NCBI RefSeq assembly: GCF_034932105.1
Contig: NZ_JAYGIG010000010.1
Coordinates: 1-64,000 of the forward strand
DNA length: 64,000 nucleotides
From: Leptothoe sp034932105
GTDB taxonomy: Bacteria > Cyanobacteriota > Cyanobacteriia > Phormidesmidales > Phormidesmidaceae
Reading direction: 5' to 3'
Positions 1-7,622 of this stretch are shown here, piece by piece (the first letter of the stretch is position 1; each line of letters opens with the position of its first letter). The notes under the pieces were generated by a model. The model made no database searches. It saw nothing but the letters and a program-made list of their open reading frames with translations, and was not told where the DNA came from. A program made the position numbers and the translations under genes.

Positions 1-140
1 GTGATCTCTGGATGAAAGTCCAGGGTTACGACAAGCAAGTCGTCAAATCGTCTAGCAGTTAGGTTGGGAACCGCCCATTGCGGAGCCGCACGATGGGTGG
101 TGTGGGAGGGGGGATTCGTGAGGATTCTCCCTATCCCGAT
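1..140 (+). mobile_element. group II intron, 3' terminal part (window edge)
   Basis: The last 140 bases before the flank fold like the end of a group II intron. Positions 104-137 form a domain VI-like helix (GGGA at 104-107 pairs with TCCC at 134-137). An unpaired A at 133 sits eight bases from the presumed 3' splice site ...CCCGAT at 140, where the branch-point adenosine is expected. Just upstream, 70-101 forms a long hairpin (ACCGCCCAT with ATGGGTGGT, a two-base CG bulge on the 3' side, a four-base loop) that resembles domain V. An alternative domain V starting at GAGCC near 83 cannot be excluded. The rest of the intron and any reverse transcriptase lie outside the window. Confidence 0.55.
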
Positions 141-298
141 TATGCTGTATTTTTTACAAAAACCTTACAGAAAATAATCTTGTTATCTCCTGTTTTAATA
201 GAATTCTCAAATCCGAGCTTTTTCATCGTAAATTCTCTTTCGGTAGAACGAATGAACATATTTAAATATAGCGATATAACAAGTTTAGAGGCAAATCA

Positions 299-1231
299 TT
301 AGATATTTTCTGGCTTGTCTGGATAAGAAGTTAATTCTGGGAACGTGCATTTACAGTTTAAGTAGTTTCTTAGTTTCTCGAAATCGATTTCATGTTTTCT
401 GTAGTCTTGTGGTGAAATAACGATTATTAGTTTTTCGCATAATTTTTTGTCTAGACAAGCCACAGAATATGAATTAATGATTTCTTTCACAAAATCATTG
501 CGTGATTGCTTTAGTCTACATCTTAGAGATCCTAGTAGAGGAATAACAAGAGGATCTATATTTCCAGTGGACTCCACCTTTTTCCAAAGCTCTGAAAGAC
601 TATGTTGGATGTTATCAAAACTAGAATTCTCTATTGAACCATGAGGATTCAGATTCGCGATCGCAACCATATAAAATATTTTGTTGGACTTTTTCAGTTG
701 AGCCACCGCACCAAGCGGATACCTTTTCTTTTTTCCTGCTCGACCATCATCTAATTCATCAAATTCAAATCCATTAAGAGCGCGTTCTAAATCTGCATCT
801 AACTCAAGAAATTTATTTTTGTAAAACCTTGAGGCGAATTGCCCTTGGAGACTTTCTGGTGAAATTACTCCCGTACTAGTGTCAACCTCGAATGTACTAT
901 TTGTTCCAATCACATAAGCCCCCCGAAAATCAAAAAGATTTCCAACTTTAATCTCAATTTGCATATCACAGTTCTTGACATTACTTAGAACTGACAAACG
1001 AGGACGGCTTACCCAAAAAGTCATTGCGACGATCCCCCCCATCAACAGATAAGAATTGTCGCTCAAATATGGCTTGGTCGCTGGCAAGAAGAACGAGGTC
1101 ACATTAATCAGCAGCCAAATTTTACCAAAGGCGGAAAAAGTATCATCAAACGTCTTTCGCGTTAGGACAATATTTAACCAGTGGCTTCTTGTAAAAAAAT
1201 CAGAAAAAAATAATGATAATCTGCTTATCAT
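299..1231 (-). CDS. thsA: type II Thoeris effector ThsA-like: two membrane helices plus macro domain
   Basis: The 310-residue protein has two hydrophobic segments near residues 36-50 and 59-75, followed by a soluble domain that reads as a macro domain: a strand and loop around 97-117 (VGNLFDFRGAYVIGT), PLGAVAQL at 172-179, a hydrophobic strand at 185-192 and PLVIPLLGSLRCRL at 227-240. This is the architecture of type II Thoeris ThsA. From published work on the family, the macro domain senses an ADP-ribose-type signal made by the TIR partner, and the membrane part is then thought to damage the cell membrane and abort infection. It starts 5 bases after the ThsB-like gene stops, so the two are almost certainly co-transcribed. 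It is less likely to be an unrelated macro-domain membrane protein. Confidence 0.8.
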   Translation of the reverse strand: MISRLSLFFSDFFTRSHWLNIVLTRKTFDDTFSAFGKIWLLINVTSFFLPATKPYLSDNSYLLMGGIVAMTFWVSRPRLSVLSNVKNCDMQIEIKVGNLFDFRGAYVIGTNSTFEVDTSTGVISPESLQGQFASRFYKNKFLELDADLERALNGFEFDELDDGRAGKKKRYPLGAVAQLKKSNKIFYMVAIANLNPHGSIENSSFDNIQHSLSELWKKVESTGNIDPLVIPLLGSLRCRLKQSRNDFVKEIINSYSVACLDKKLCEKLIIVISPQDYRKHEIDFEKLRNYLNCKCTFPELTSYPDKPENI

Positions 1232-1236
1232 CCCGT

Positions 1237-1740
1237 TTACAGACCCAACTCCTTGTAAACACTTGTTTTGTAATGATAGGCTTGACTGTCATTCTCTCTC
1301 CGCTTCTTGTAATGAGAATCCTCCCAATCGTCTAGAGCATATTTTACAATGGCAGCATTAAAACTAACGTGCATTGCTAAACCATTTCTAATAATCGGTG
1401 GGCACAAGTTCTCATCAGGTTCTCTTTTCATGTTTAAGTTAACAACGATGATTGGAAGATCTCTTTCTATAGCTTGATCAATTTCCCAACGAACATATTT
1501 ATAAAGATTTTTCGTCTTCTCTCCCACTAAGAGTACAAAGTTTTTTGTATTTTCAAACCGCTCTCTTAGTTGTCTTTTGATGGTGCTCTCAGAAGTTAAG
1601 TTAGGGTTGGAGTTAATGTCATGGACATTGTAAAAATTAAAATCAATATGCTTATTCGCCTTCCACGCTTGCATTAAGCGGTAGCAGCGCATATCAGTAT
1701 CTGCATCGAAACCAACATATGTCTTATTGCGGTATCCCAT
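1237..1740 (-). CDS. thsB: type II Thoeris TIR-domain sensor ThsB-like
   Basis: The 167-residue protein is a compact TIR-like domain of the Thoeris ThsB family. The N-terminal strand NKTYVGFDAD, the helix with SESTIKRQLRERF (residues 50-62), the strand FVLLVGEKT (68-76) and RWEIDQAIERDLPIIVVNL (84-102) follow the family pattern. Glu86 in RWEID is the expected catalytic glutamate of NAD-consuming TIR domains. In Thoeris, ThsB responds to phage infection and makes an NAD-derived messenger that activates ThsA. The gene lies directly upstream of the ThsA-like gene on the same strand. A 162-bp leader separates it from the membrane protein before it, which contains a hairpin near 1795-1823, so thsB probably has its own promoter. 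Confidence 0.85.
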   Translation of the reverse strand: MGYRNKTYVGFDADTDMRCYRLMQAWKANKHIDFNFYNVHDINSNPNLTSESTIKRQLRERFENTKNFVLLVGEKTKNLYKYVRWEIDQAIERDLPIIVVNLNMKREPDENLCPPIIRNGLAMHVSFNAAIVKYALDDWEDSHYKKRRENDSQAYHYKTSVYKELGL

Positions 1741-1902
1741 GATAGAAGTCTCACTGAGAATTAGTATGTACTAAATCTTATAGTACCGCAAAAAAATGAG
1801 AGCATCCACTTTATGTGGATATTCTCCCCAAAAAACTACTGTATATAGTCTCTTTAGGGCAATTCAATATCCGAAGTGTCAGCATTGAGCATTATGCCGT
1901 CG

Positions 1903-2541
1903 CTAACTCTTTTCCAACTTATACAAAATCTTATCAGAAGCCACTGCTTCCACAGTACCTAATCCTTTGTCAAGAACACTAAGATTCACTTCAACCTGAA
2001 AAGGTATATTGTTCAAATCTGCTAGTTTTGGCGCTTGCAACTTGCCAGCCATTTGAATACGATGACTTCCTACTTCCGCTGGCAAACTCTGTATAACTTT
2101 CGAGTTAAGTAATGGATAATCATTAGGCCGTTGTTGTGTTGAGTTCAAATATTGGAAGCTAAGTTGTGGAGAAGTTGAATTCGCTGGCAAGTAATATTGA
2201 ACTACTGCGACAGCCAATTGCTCTTCATTTTCTTTGAAAATCTTTTCATCTGGAGATGGATTTATCTCTAATATCCGAAGACTTACACCAGAAACCCTTA
2301 GCTCATCAGCAGACATTGTTTTTAAGCGTGATTCAGATTCTCCTTGAGTTGATGTTGTTTGTAAGAAAGCTATTAAGACGATTAATGGAAAAAAAGCAGC
2401 TACCGTGATTACGAGTTTTTTCGTATTTGGTTTGTCTGGAAAAATTCCCTTGTGTTTAAGCAAATCATAAAACCAATTTGAAAGGGTTCCAAGTAAAAGC
2501 CCTATCACTACACTAAGCAGAACTAATACAAACTGCCCCAC
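1903..2541 (-). CDS. two-helix membrane protein in the defence block, function unknown
   Basis: I do not recognise this 212-residue protein. Residues 3-22 (VLVLLSVVIGLLLGTLSNW region) and about 45-61 (LVITVAAFFPLIVLIAF) are membrane segments joined by a short charged loop (KHKGIFPDKPNTKK). Residues 65-212 form a soluble domain with alternating strands and little low-complexity sequence. It sits between the attC-like site and thsB on the same strand as the immunity genes, so it may be a separate cassette gene or an accessory immune protein. Nothing in the sequence proves either. The coding sequence is intact, and its A+T-rich composition matches its neighbours rather than the core genome. Confidence 0.65.
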   Translation of the reverse strand: MGQFVLVLLSVVIGLLLGTLSNWFYDLLKHKGIFPDKPNTKKLVITVAAFFPLIVLIAFLQTTSTQGESESRLKTMSADELRVSGVSLRILEINPSPDEKIFKENEEQLAVAVVQYYLPANSTSPQLSFQYLNSTQQRPNDYPLLNSKVIQSLPAEVGSHRIQMAGKLQAPKLADLNNIPFQVEVNLSVLDKGLGTVEAVASDKILYKLEKS

Positions 2542-2712
2542 TTAAAAACTCTCTTCCTAGAAGTATCTTGACTATTTTATACTCTACAGAGTAATAGATC
2601 GATCTTCAATTTCCATCAACACCAAAGCATCGTCCTACCAGTAACCTCACACCACCTTAATCCTGAGTAATGACAAGTAACCTTTTGGCTACGCCCCCAC
2701 CGAAAACTTGAG

Positions 2713-2801
2713 GCATAACGACCCCGTTCACCCGCCGCTAGTAACTTTTCGGACTCCACAAAGAGAATCTGTACGGTCGGTGTGCAACGGGATTGTTAGC
2801 T
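2713..2801 (-). other. attC-like integron recombination site
   Basis: Read on the minus strand, the 89-bp site starts with GCTAACAA and ends with GTTATGC, fitting the RYYYAAC...GTTRRRY ends of an attC. The arms pair over about 25 bases: GCATAAC..CCCGTTCACCCGCCG at 2713-2737 against the complement of CGGTCGGTGTGCAACGGG..GTTAGC at 2774-2800. The 5' arm carries extra unpaired bases, including a G immediately after CCCGTT. This is where classical attC sites carry the extrahelical base that sets strand choice. The site lies about 115 bp after the stop codon of the caspase-GUN4 gene in the same orientation, as expected for a gene cassette. The rest of the gap 2542-2917 holds no gene that I can see. 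Confidence 0.65.
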
Positions 2802-2917
2802 GGCGGTTGTAGCAATGGCACGATTCTACTAACTTAGCTTAGATCTAAGCTGACAAATTACCCAATAAGAAAGATCATAGCAGGTGACAAATTTAGAAAA
2901 CTCTTATCTACTAAATG

Positions 2918-4693
2918 CTATAACCCACAGATCTTAGCGCGCGAGAAGAGACACGAGATAGTAGCAGCACCGAATTTGAAGCTACCTCCGCGCATTAATC
3001 CATAAAACCCAAAATCATCTGACAAAATTTTTGCTGCACCAGTGCTGCACCATACGGCAGCCGGGAAATGACCGGGAAGTGCTGCATAAGGTTTCTCATC
3101 AAAGTTTAGATTATCGTATATATACCATGCATTTAAACCAACCAAACCTCTAGTATCTTTCCAACCTACAGCTTCTCCAAACTTTTCCCAATCTGTATTG
3201 TACTTAGTTGGACTACCGCACTTCTCCCAAATTTTTTGCTGAACGCTAAAGCCAAATCGACCTTCACTATACTTTAACCATAGGTTGTTAATATTACGAA
3301 GGTCTAAACAGGGAAATTCCTCGATTTTTTCACGTGTTGGAATTGCTCGTCCCATAAAACCTCCTTGACGCAGATCTATTAACTCATTCATCCGATTTGC
3401 TGTTTCCTGATCAGCAGCTTTCCAATCTTTAATGGCTAGAAGACCTCTTAGCTTAAAGTAGTAACCATCTCCAAAATTTTCAGATCTAAGATCATCATCG
3501 CCTAATTGTTTATTTATACTCTCTCTTCCTTGGTGTTGACGTTCTTCCTGCATTTTCTGTTGATTTTTTATTTCTCCTAGTTGCTGTTGCCGCTCAACTT
3601 CTATATACTCTGCTAAGCTATAACCATCTAGTGCTTTTCGTTCAACAGAAACTACATCCTCTGAGTTTAGGCTCAGATGTTTCCAAAAATCCATCAGATC
3701 TTGAACGTTTCTTGAATTCAGTTCCTCTGCCTCTAAACATTCACGAAGGACAGAATCATATTCTTGTAATTTCCTTTGATAGTTTTGATAAGGTTTTAGA
3801 ACTTCCACCTCAATCACATCGGCATCGGCATCTGAAATTTCTAACTCTTGGCGTAAAGAATTCAGTAGCTTTCTAGCGGGAATAGAAAACCTTCCTTCTT
3901 TTGCTCTTTTTTCCGCCTCTTTACGATATTTTAGTTTCGGATCATGTTGCGGGGAACAAGCTAGTTGAATACGATAGCCTTCGTCCTTTAGAGTAATAAT
4001 TTTGGGACTCATGGCAGGAGAGATTGCTTTCACCTTTCGCTCTGCGTAACGATGAAGTTCCTCAACAGTTATTACTCCATCACTATCTTCGTCAGCGATA
4101 CCACTGGTAATACCTTCCACTAAATAGCGAGTATATATAGAAAGTTCAGCCCCCTTTTCCTCATAAGAGTAATCAACTTCACTAGTGGAGGTCAGTACAA
4201 CTCTCCCTTCTGCCCCAAGTTGATCTTGCAGGTTAACCTCTCCATCATCTCTTGCCACTGCATTACCAAAAGCACCACTAAAACAGCAATCCAGAATAAC
4301 AACTTGGTACTTTGCCTTACAACTACGGATGCAGTCATTAACGAAATGGGCAGATATTGCAGTGGAGCGTACTAATAAATCACGTTGTTTCTCCGTATTG
4401 TGTGTAGCGAAATACAATTCACGTCGCTCATCCTTAATACCATGCCCAGAAAAGAACAACAAAACTAAATCTTCTGGTCCACGACCTTGGAACCACAGTT
4501 CAATTTCCCTAGCCATTTCCGCTTGTCTTGGATTGACGATTGGCTTAACCTCATCAAACCCACCCATTTGAGGATCTCGCAACACTTCCGCAAAAGCAGC
4601 TACATCTCTAGGGGCAGCAGGCAATGTTGTTAATCCCTTACCATATTCTCCGACACCGATTAAGAGAGCATACTTTCCCATAAAGATCGCCAA
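2918..4693 (-). CDS. caspase-like protease fused to a C-terminal GUN4 domain
   Basis: The 591-residue protein begins with a caspase/metacaspase p20 fold (YALLIGVGEYG). The catalytic His84 is in SGHG and Cys137 is in LDCCFSG. Residues 201-212 (DEDSDGVITVEE) form an EF-hand-like loop often seen in cyanobacterial caspases. A linker with helices and a Glu/Gln-rich coil (about 255-395) leads to a GUN4 domain from about 411 to 545, ending in the typical PGHFPA stretch; the last 45 residues look structured. GUN4 is best known as the porphyrin-binding activator of magnesium chelatase, but here it is attached to a protease and is more likely a ligand sensor or a regulated partner in a suicide system. 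The small EACC1-like gene is 27 bp upstream. The gene ends next to an attC-like site. Confidence 0.88.
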   Translation of the reverse strand: MAIFMGKYALLIGVGEYGKGLTTLPAAPRDVAAFAEVLRDPQMGGFDEVKPIVNPRQAEMAREIELWFQGRGPEDLVLLFFSGHGIKDERRELYFATHNTEKQRDLLVRSTAISAHFVNDCIRSCKAKYQVVILDCCFSGAFGNAVARDDGEVNLQDQLGAEGRVVLTSTSEVDYSYEEKGAELSIYTRYLVEGITSGIADEDSDGVITVEELHRYAERKVKAISPAMSPKIITLKDEGYRIQLACSPQHDPKLKYRKEAEKRAKEGRFSIPARKLLNSLRQELEISDADADVIEVEVLKPYQNYQRKLQEYDSVLRECLEAEELNSRNVQDLMDFWKHLSLNSEDVVSVERKALDGYSLAEYIEVERQQQLGEIKNQQKMQEERQHQGRESINKQLGDDDLRSENFGDGYYFKLRGLLAIKDWKAADQETANRMNELIDLRQGGFMGRAIPTREKIEEFPCLDLRNINNLWLKYSEGRFGFSVQQKIWEKCGSPTKYNTDWEKFGEAVGWKDTRGLVGLNAWYIYDNLNFDEKPYAALPGHFPAAVWCSTGAAKILSDDFGFYGLMRGGSFKFGAATISCLFSRAKICGL

Positions 4694-4720
4694 TGAATTA
4701 ATTCTTTATTGTTCAGGCAA

Positions 4721-5140
4721 TTATGTGTGTTTCGAGATTTTAATCCGCAAGTTTGCTAAACGTTCAATAGTGTCTGCTGCCTGATCCAGTTCCTGCTTGT
4801 TACGATACTCAATACTGTAGGTCATCCCATCGATTTCCCCAGAAAGGGTCAGAGTTTTGCCATAACGCAAATTCCCCAGGTAATCCATTACCTTACCCAG
4901 GTTTTGGCGGTTAATCTCGGCTGTAAGGATACCGACTAAAAAAGCTGTCAATCCAGGCTTGGCTGCCTCTGGGATATCCGTTTCTCTCGCCAACCGAGCC
5001 TCTTCCACCAATTCCCCTGACTGCATTTCATCGGCAATATTCAGTAAAAAGTCCTCTAAGTCGGCGCGATCAAGATCTAAACACGCCTCGCTAAAGTCAA
5101 TGAGAACAGTGGATGATGTGGGCATAGTAGCTCGTTGCAA
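4721..5140 (-). CDS. EACC1-like small partner of the caspase
   Basis: The 139-residue protein has a short acidic helix (DLEDFLLNIADEM), an ARET strand, a Gly-rich hydrophobic helix (GLTAFLVGILTAEI), a stretch with GKTLTLSGEIDG, and a C-terminal helix ending in ANLRIKISK. This order resembles the effector-associated constant component (EACC1) family, small proteins encoded beside caspase or protease effectors in bacterial conflict systems. The assignment is from pattern memory, not a search. It lies 27 bp before the caspase-GUN4 gene on the same strand and is likely co-transcribed with it. A second possible start is Met6. By analogy it could hold the caspase inactive or pass on an infection signal. 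Confidence 0.7.
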   Translation of the reverse strand: MQRATMPTSSTVLIDFSEACLDLDRADLEDFLLNIADEMQSGELVEEARLARETDIPEAAKPGLTAFLVGILTAEINRQNLGKVMDYLGNLRYGKTLTLSGEIDGMTYSIEYRNKQELDQAADTIERLANLRIKISKHT

Positions 5141-5250
5141 GAATAATGACTCTTAGTTAATCATATTATTTGAACACCAGGAAATATACGTTGGACACCA
5201 ATGTCTCCACCAATTATCCCAGCCAGCTAACTTCTTTTTAGACGGATTTT

Positions 5251-5380
5251 TTCCGCATATCTACCTGTATCTGGATGGATATGCGGAAAGTTTCCTGAGA
5301 TCTTCCCAAATCAGGTGGATCTGAGGAAACTTTCTGCATAGTAAGCTGCTCAAGGGGGATCTGAAGAAACTTTCCGCATA
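5251..5380. repeat. cluster of direct and inverted repeats between the caspase block and the integrase fragment
   Basis: Four copies of a core related to TTTCCGCATA occur within 130 bp. Two are direct 24-bp repeats with exact 40-bp spacing: GGATCTGAGGAAACTTTCTG.. at 5317-5340 and GGATCTGAAGAAACTTTCCG.. at 5357-5380. One inverted copy (TATGCGGAAAGTTTCCTGAG) lies at 5280-5299. The pair TTCCGCATATC (5251-5261) and GATATGCGGAA (5278-5288) forms a perfect 11-bp inverted repeat. The gap 5141-5444 lies where an integron attI region would be. The repeats could be protein-binding sites or a remnant of another mobile repeat. Confidence 0.6.
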
Positions 5381-5444
5381 TCTTCAGATATGTACGGATG
5401 TCGTTATGAGTATCATCAGGCACATGTCTTGTGCTTGGATGGTG

Positions 5445-5606
5445 ATGGAACCACGCCCCAAAAAGCTTTTAGACCATCTGCGAGCGGTCATTCGGCTCAA
5501 GCATTATGCTTACCGAACGGAAGAAACCTACGTGCAGTGGGTGAGGCGCTACATCCTGTTTCATGAAAAGCGCCACCTGCATGAGATGGGGCGCTTAGAG
5601 GGGTAG
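5445..5606 (+). pseudogene. intI: N-terminal fragment of an integron integrase (tyrosine recombinase)
   Basis: Only about 53 codons remain. The translation starts MEPRPKKLLDHLR and continues with RLKHYAYRTEETYVQWVRRY and LFHEKRHLHEMG, which is the beginning of the SAM-like DNA-binding domain of integron integrases. After EMG the sequence diverges and stops. The catalytic domain with the Arg-His-Arg-Tyr set is absent, so this is a dead remnant. The ATG at 5445 is chosen because integron integrases start with this PRPKKLLD motif; the open frame itself extends to 5406. It points away from the immunity genes, which is the orientation intI has relative to its cassettes. Confidence 0.8.
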
Positions 5607-6065
5607 TGCAAGCATAGCTGCTATCAAGTGCCATAAGCTCAAAAGCACTACTACATAACGGTTTTAGGTTAGTTATTTTGAACTACTTTTCTGAAAGGAA
5701 TTCAGAATTTTCCTGTACGCTTAACGAGTTTACGTTGTTTCAGGCTTCGCCTTTACCCTTATGGCACTTTGTTGCAGCTACGCTCGTAGCACCCCTACAC
5801 AGGGTTGCGATCGCAACCCAACTGTCACACCACAAACCACCCTCAAACACTCATTCCACGGTTCCAATCGCCGCCACCGGCCGCTGCGCACTGTCACACT
5901 CCCAACCACCCCTGTGACCCCCATCACTACCATTCCTCAGCCAAACTCAGAAACCCCTTAAGCAACCCTCAGGTATTCGTCAGATGACGTTCAGGTAGAG
6001 GCAGCATTCTAGTAATCAATGAAGCCAGTAAACACACTTCACCGATTCACCCAGGAGCTTTAACC
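5607..6065. other. gene-free stretch after the integrase fragment
   Basis: No supported gene is visible. The overlapping short frames at 5678-5987 are Thr/Pro/His-rich readings of a C-rich, low-complexity sequence. One HIP1 octamer sits inside GGTTGCGATCGCAACC near 5808. A good ribosome-binding stretch (CCAGGAGCTTTAACC) precedes the next gene at 6066. Confidence 0.5.
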
Positions 6066-6581
6066 ATGAAACGCACTATCCTTTCCGCCTTAACCGTCCT
6101 CGTTGCCTCCGCCGCTCTGGCACCCATCGCCTCTGCCGTTGAGCCCGCTAGCTTCAATATTCAGTCCACTCGCCTAGAAGTCCTCGACGCCCGCACCAAG
6201 AACGACGTCCACAAACTACGCATCGAGCACCTAAACACCCAGACCAAAGCCATCGAAGATATCCAAGCTACTCGGCTAGAGGCTCTAGATGCTCGTACTA
6301 AGGCTGTCGAAAATATCCAAGCTGAGCGCCTAAACGCCCTGGATGCTCGCACCAAAGCCGTTGAGAACATCCAAGCTGAGCGTCTAAACGCCTTGGACGC
6401 TCGGACTAAGAACGACGTTCACAAGCTACGGATTGAGCACCTGAACAACCAGACCAAAGCCGTTGAGAATATTCAGGCTGAGCGGTTGAATGCGCTGGAT
6501 GCTCGTACCAAGACTGTAGACAACATCCAGGAAGCCCGCCTTGATGCGCTGGATGCTCGTACTAAGTCCGTTGTTCGCTGA
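6066..6581 (+). CDS. secreted helical repeat protein of unknown function
   Basis: The 171-residue product has a clear signal peptide (MKRTILSALTVLVASAALAPIASA, cleaved after about residue 24). The rest is built from an 18-residue repeat of the type RLNALDARTKAVENIQAE. The variant LDARTKNDVHKLRIEHLN appears twice and gives a longer super-repeat. Leu, Ile and Val recur with charged residues between them, so it should form long amphipathic helices or a coiled coil in the periplasm or outside the cell. The repeats also agree closely at DNA level, which suggests recent expansion. I know of no characterised homologue. A terminator hairpin follows at 6709. Confidence 0.75.
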   Translation: MKRTILSALTVLVASAALAPIASAVEPASFNIQSTRLEVLDARTKNDVHKLRIEHLNTQTKAIEDIQATRLEALDARTKAVENIQAERLNALDARTKAVENIQAERLNALDARTKNDVHKLRIEHLNNQTKAVENIQAERLNALDARTKTVDNIQEARLDALDARTKSVVR

Positions 6582-6708
6582 TAAAGCGGAGCACCGCTTA
6601 GGCTAGCCAAGTTTGGGTGCCTAGCGCGTCTCCGTGCGTCAGTGAAGCTACATTCCTTTCATGGGGAAACCTTTCCTCTTCTAACTTTCCTACAACCTAC
6701 ATCCATAG

Positions 6709-6736
6709 CCTCTGCCCATAGGGTGGAGGTTTTTTT
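6709..6736 (+). terminator. rho-independent terminator
   Basis: CCTCTGCCC, loop ATA, then GGGTGGAGG form a 9-bp stem with two G-T pairs, followed by seven T residues. It probably ends the transcript of the secreted repeat protein, about 130 bp downstream of its stop codon. Confidence 0.75.
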
Positions 6737-7485
6737 GTGGCGTTAGGAGAACGTACTGACAAGCACGGATGAATGACTGAAGCCTAAACCGATGCAGGTA
6801 CAGCGCATTGCGTGGTCAATCACTACGTAGAATAAACCTACCGCGCTGACCTACGACAATAACCAACAACATTGCCATTGGTGCCATAGAAGAGACACTT
6901 ATCTATTCTATGAGTCTGATCTGTACATGGGCTGAAAAGCTTATGGCCAGAATAAAAGAGGTGAACGATAGATATCTCCATTCCATCGTTTTCCAATTTA
7001 AATACGGCATCCAAACAGGGTACTGATACTTATTCTTGCTTGCCCTAGAGAGTTTTGTCTCTAGCGAACTATTGCTGCGTGAAAGGGTTTGTAAAGTAGT
7101 TTGTGTCAGGCGTGAAACAACTCTAGAGAGTCTTGTCTAATGTAGAGAAATTCCTCAGTTAAATCGTTCTGGGTGCTGTTGTGTTTGAAGTTTCCCTAAC
7201 CTAGTCGCCTAACGCCACAATCCCTTGGGACACAGCACCCAGTATATCTAGAATCCTTCAGCTAATACCCAAGCAACTCATTACGCTGTGATCGAACACA
7301 CAAACTAGGAAAACTTGATGGTTGTGTAAGTAGACCGTAGGCTTATCCCACAAAGGGGGAGACCTGCTCCATCTCGGCCTACAGTGGATTTACAGGCAAA
7401 GCACTGTATTGCATAACTTCCTTAGCTTGAACCCTATATCTAAGTAGACAGACTACTGTATTGCTTAACCCTTTATATCTAAACC
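6737..7485. other. long gene-free region, possibly with a non-coding RNA
   Basis: No plausible reading frame occurs on either strand. The sequence holds local repeats: CTAGAGAG..TTGTCT(C)TA appears near 7045 and 7122, and ACTGTATTGC(A/T)TAAC with a trailing CCCT..ATATCTAA appears at 7403 and 7455. A strong hairpin ends it at 7486-7521. A transcript ending at that hairpin is possible but unproven. The region may also be decayed accessory DNA. Confidence 0.4.
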
Positions 7486-7521
7486 GAAGCCCCCATGAAC
7501 CTTAGCGTCCATGGGGGCTTC
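7486..7521. terminator. strong hairpin, possible terminator
   Basis: GAAGCCCCCATG (7486-7497) pairs perfectly with CATGGGGGCTTC (7510-7521) across a 12-base loop. The T tract that follows is short, so it may be a terminator or the 3' stem of a small RNA. Confidence 0.5.
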
Positions 7522-7622
7522 TTATGCTCCAGAGGGGCTGCTGTCAGAGGGACTGCTGCCAGGGCGAGGGGCTATGAACTATCGCTGACGACTTTCCTGG
7601 CAGGGTGTGTGCAGAAAGGGGT

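Noticed and set aside
5221..5230. CCAGCTAAC word that resembles an integron core site
   Set aside because: No paired arm or second core was found near it, so it is not called as an attI or attC site.
5678..5987. Overlapping short plus-strand frames rich in Thr, Pro and His
   Set aside because: Several frames are open at once in C-rich low-complexity DNA, none has a ribosome site, and none resembles a known protein.
6709..7521. Possible tmRNA, 6S or CRISPR-like locus in the gene-free kilobase
   Set aside because: No tRNA-like end, no regular repeat-spacer pattern and no known RNA signature could be seen.
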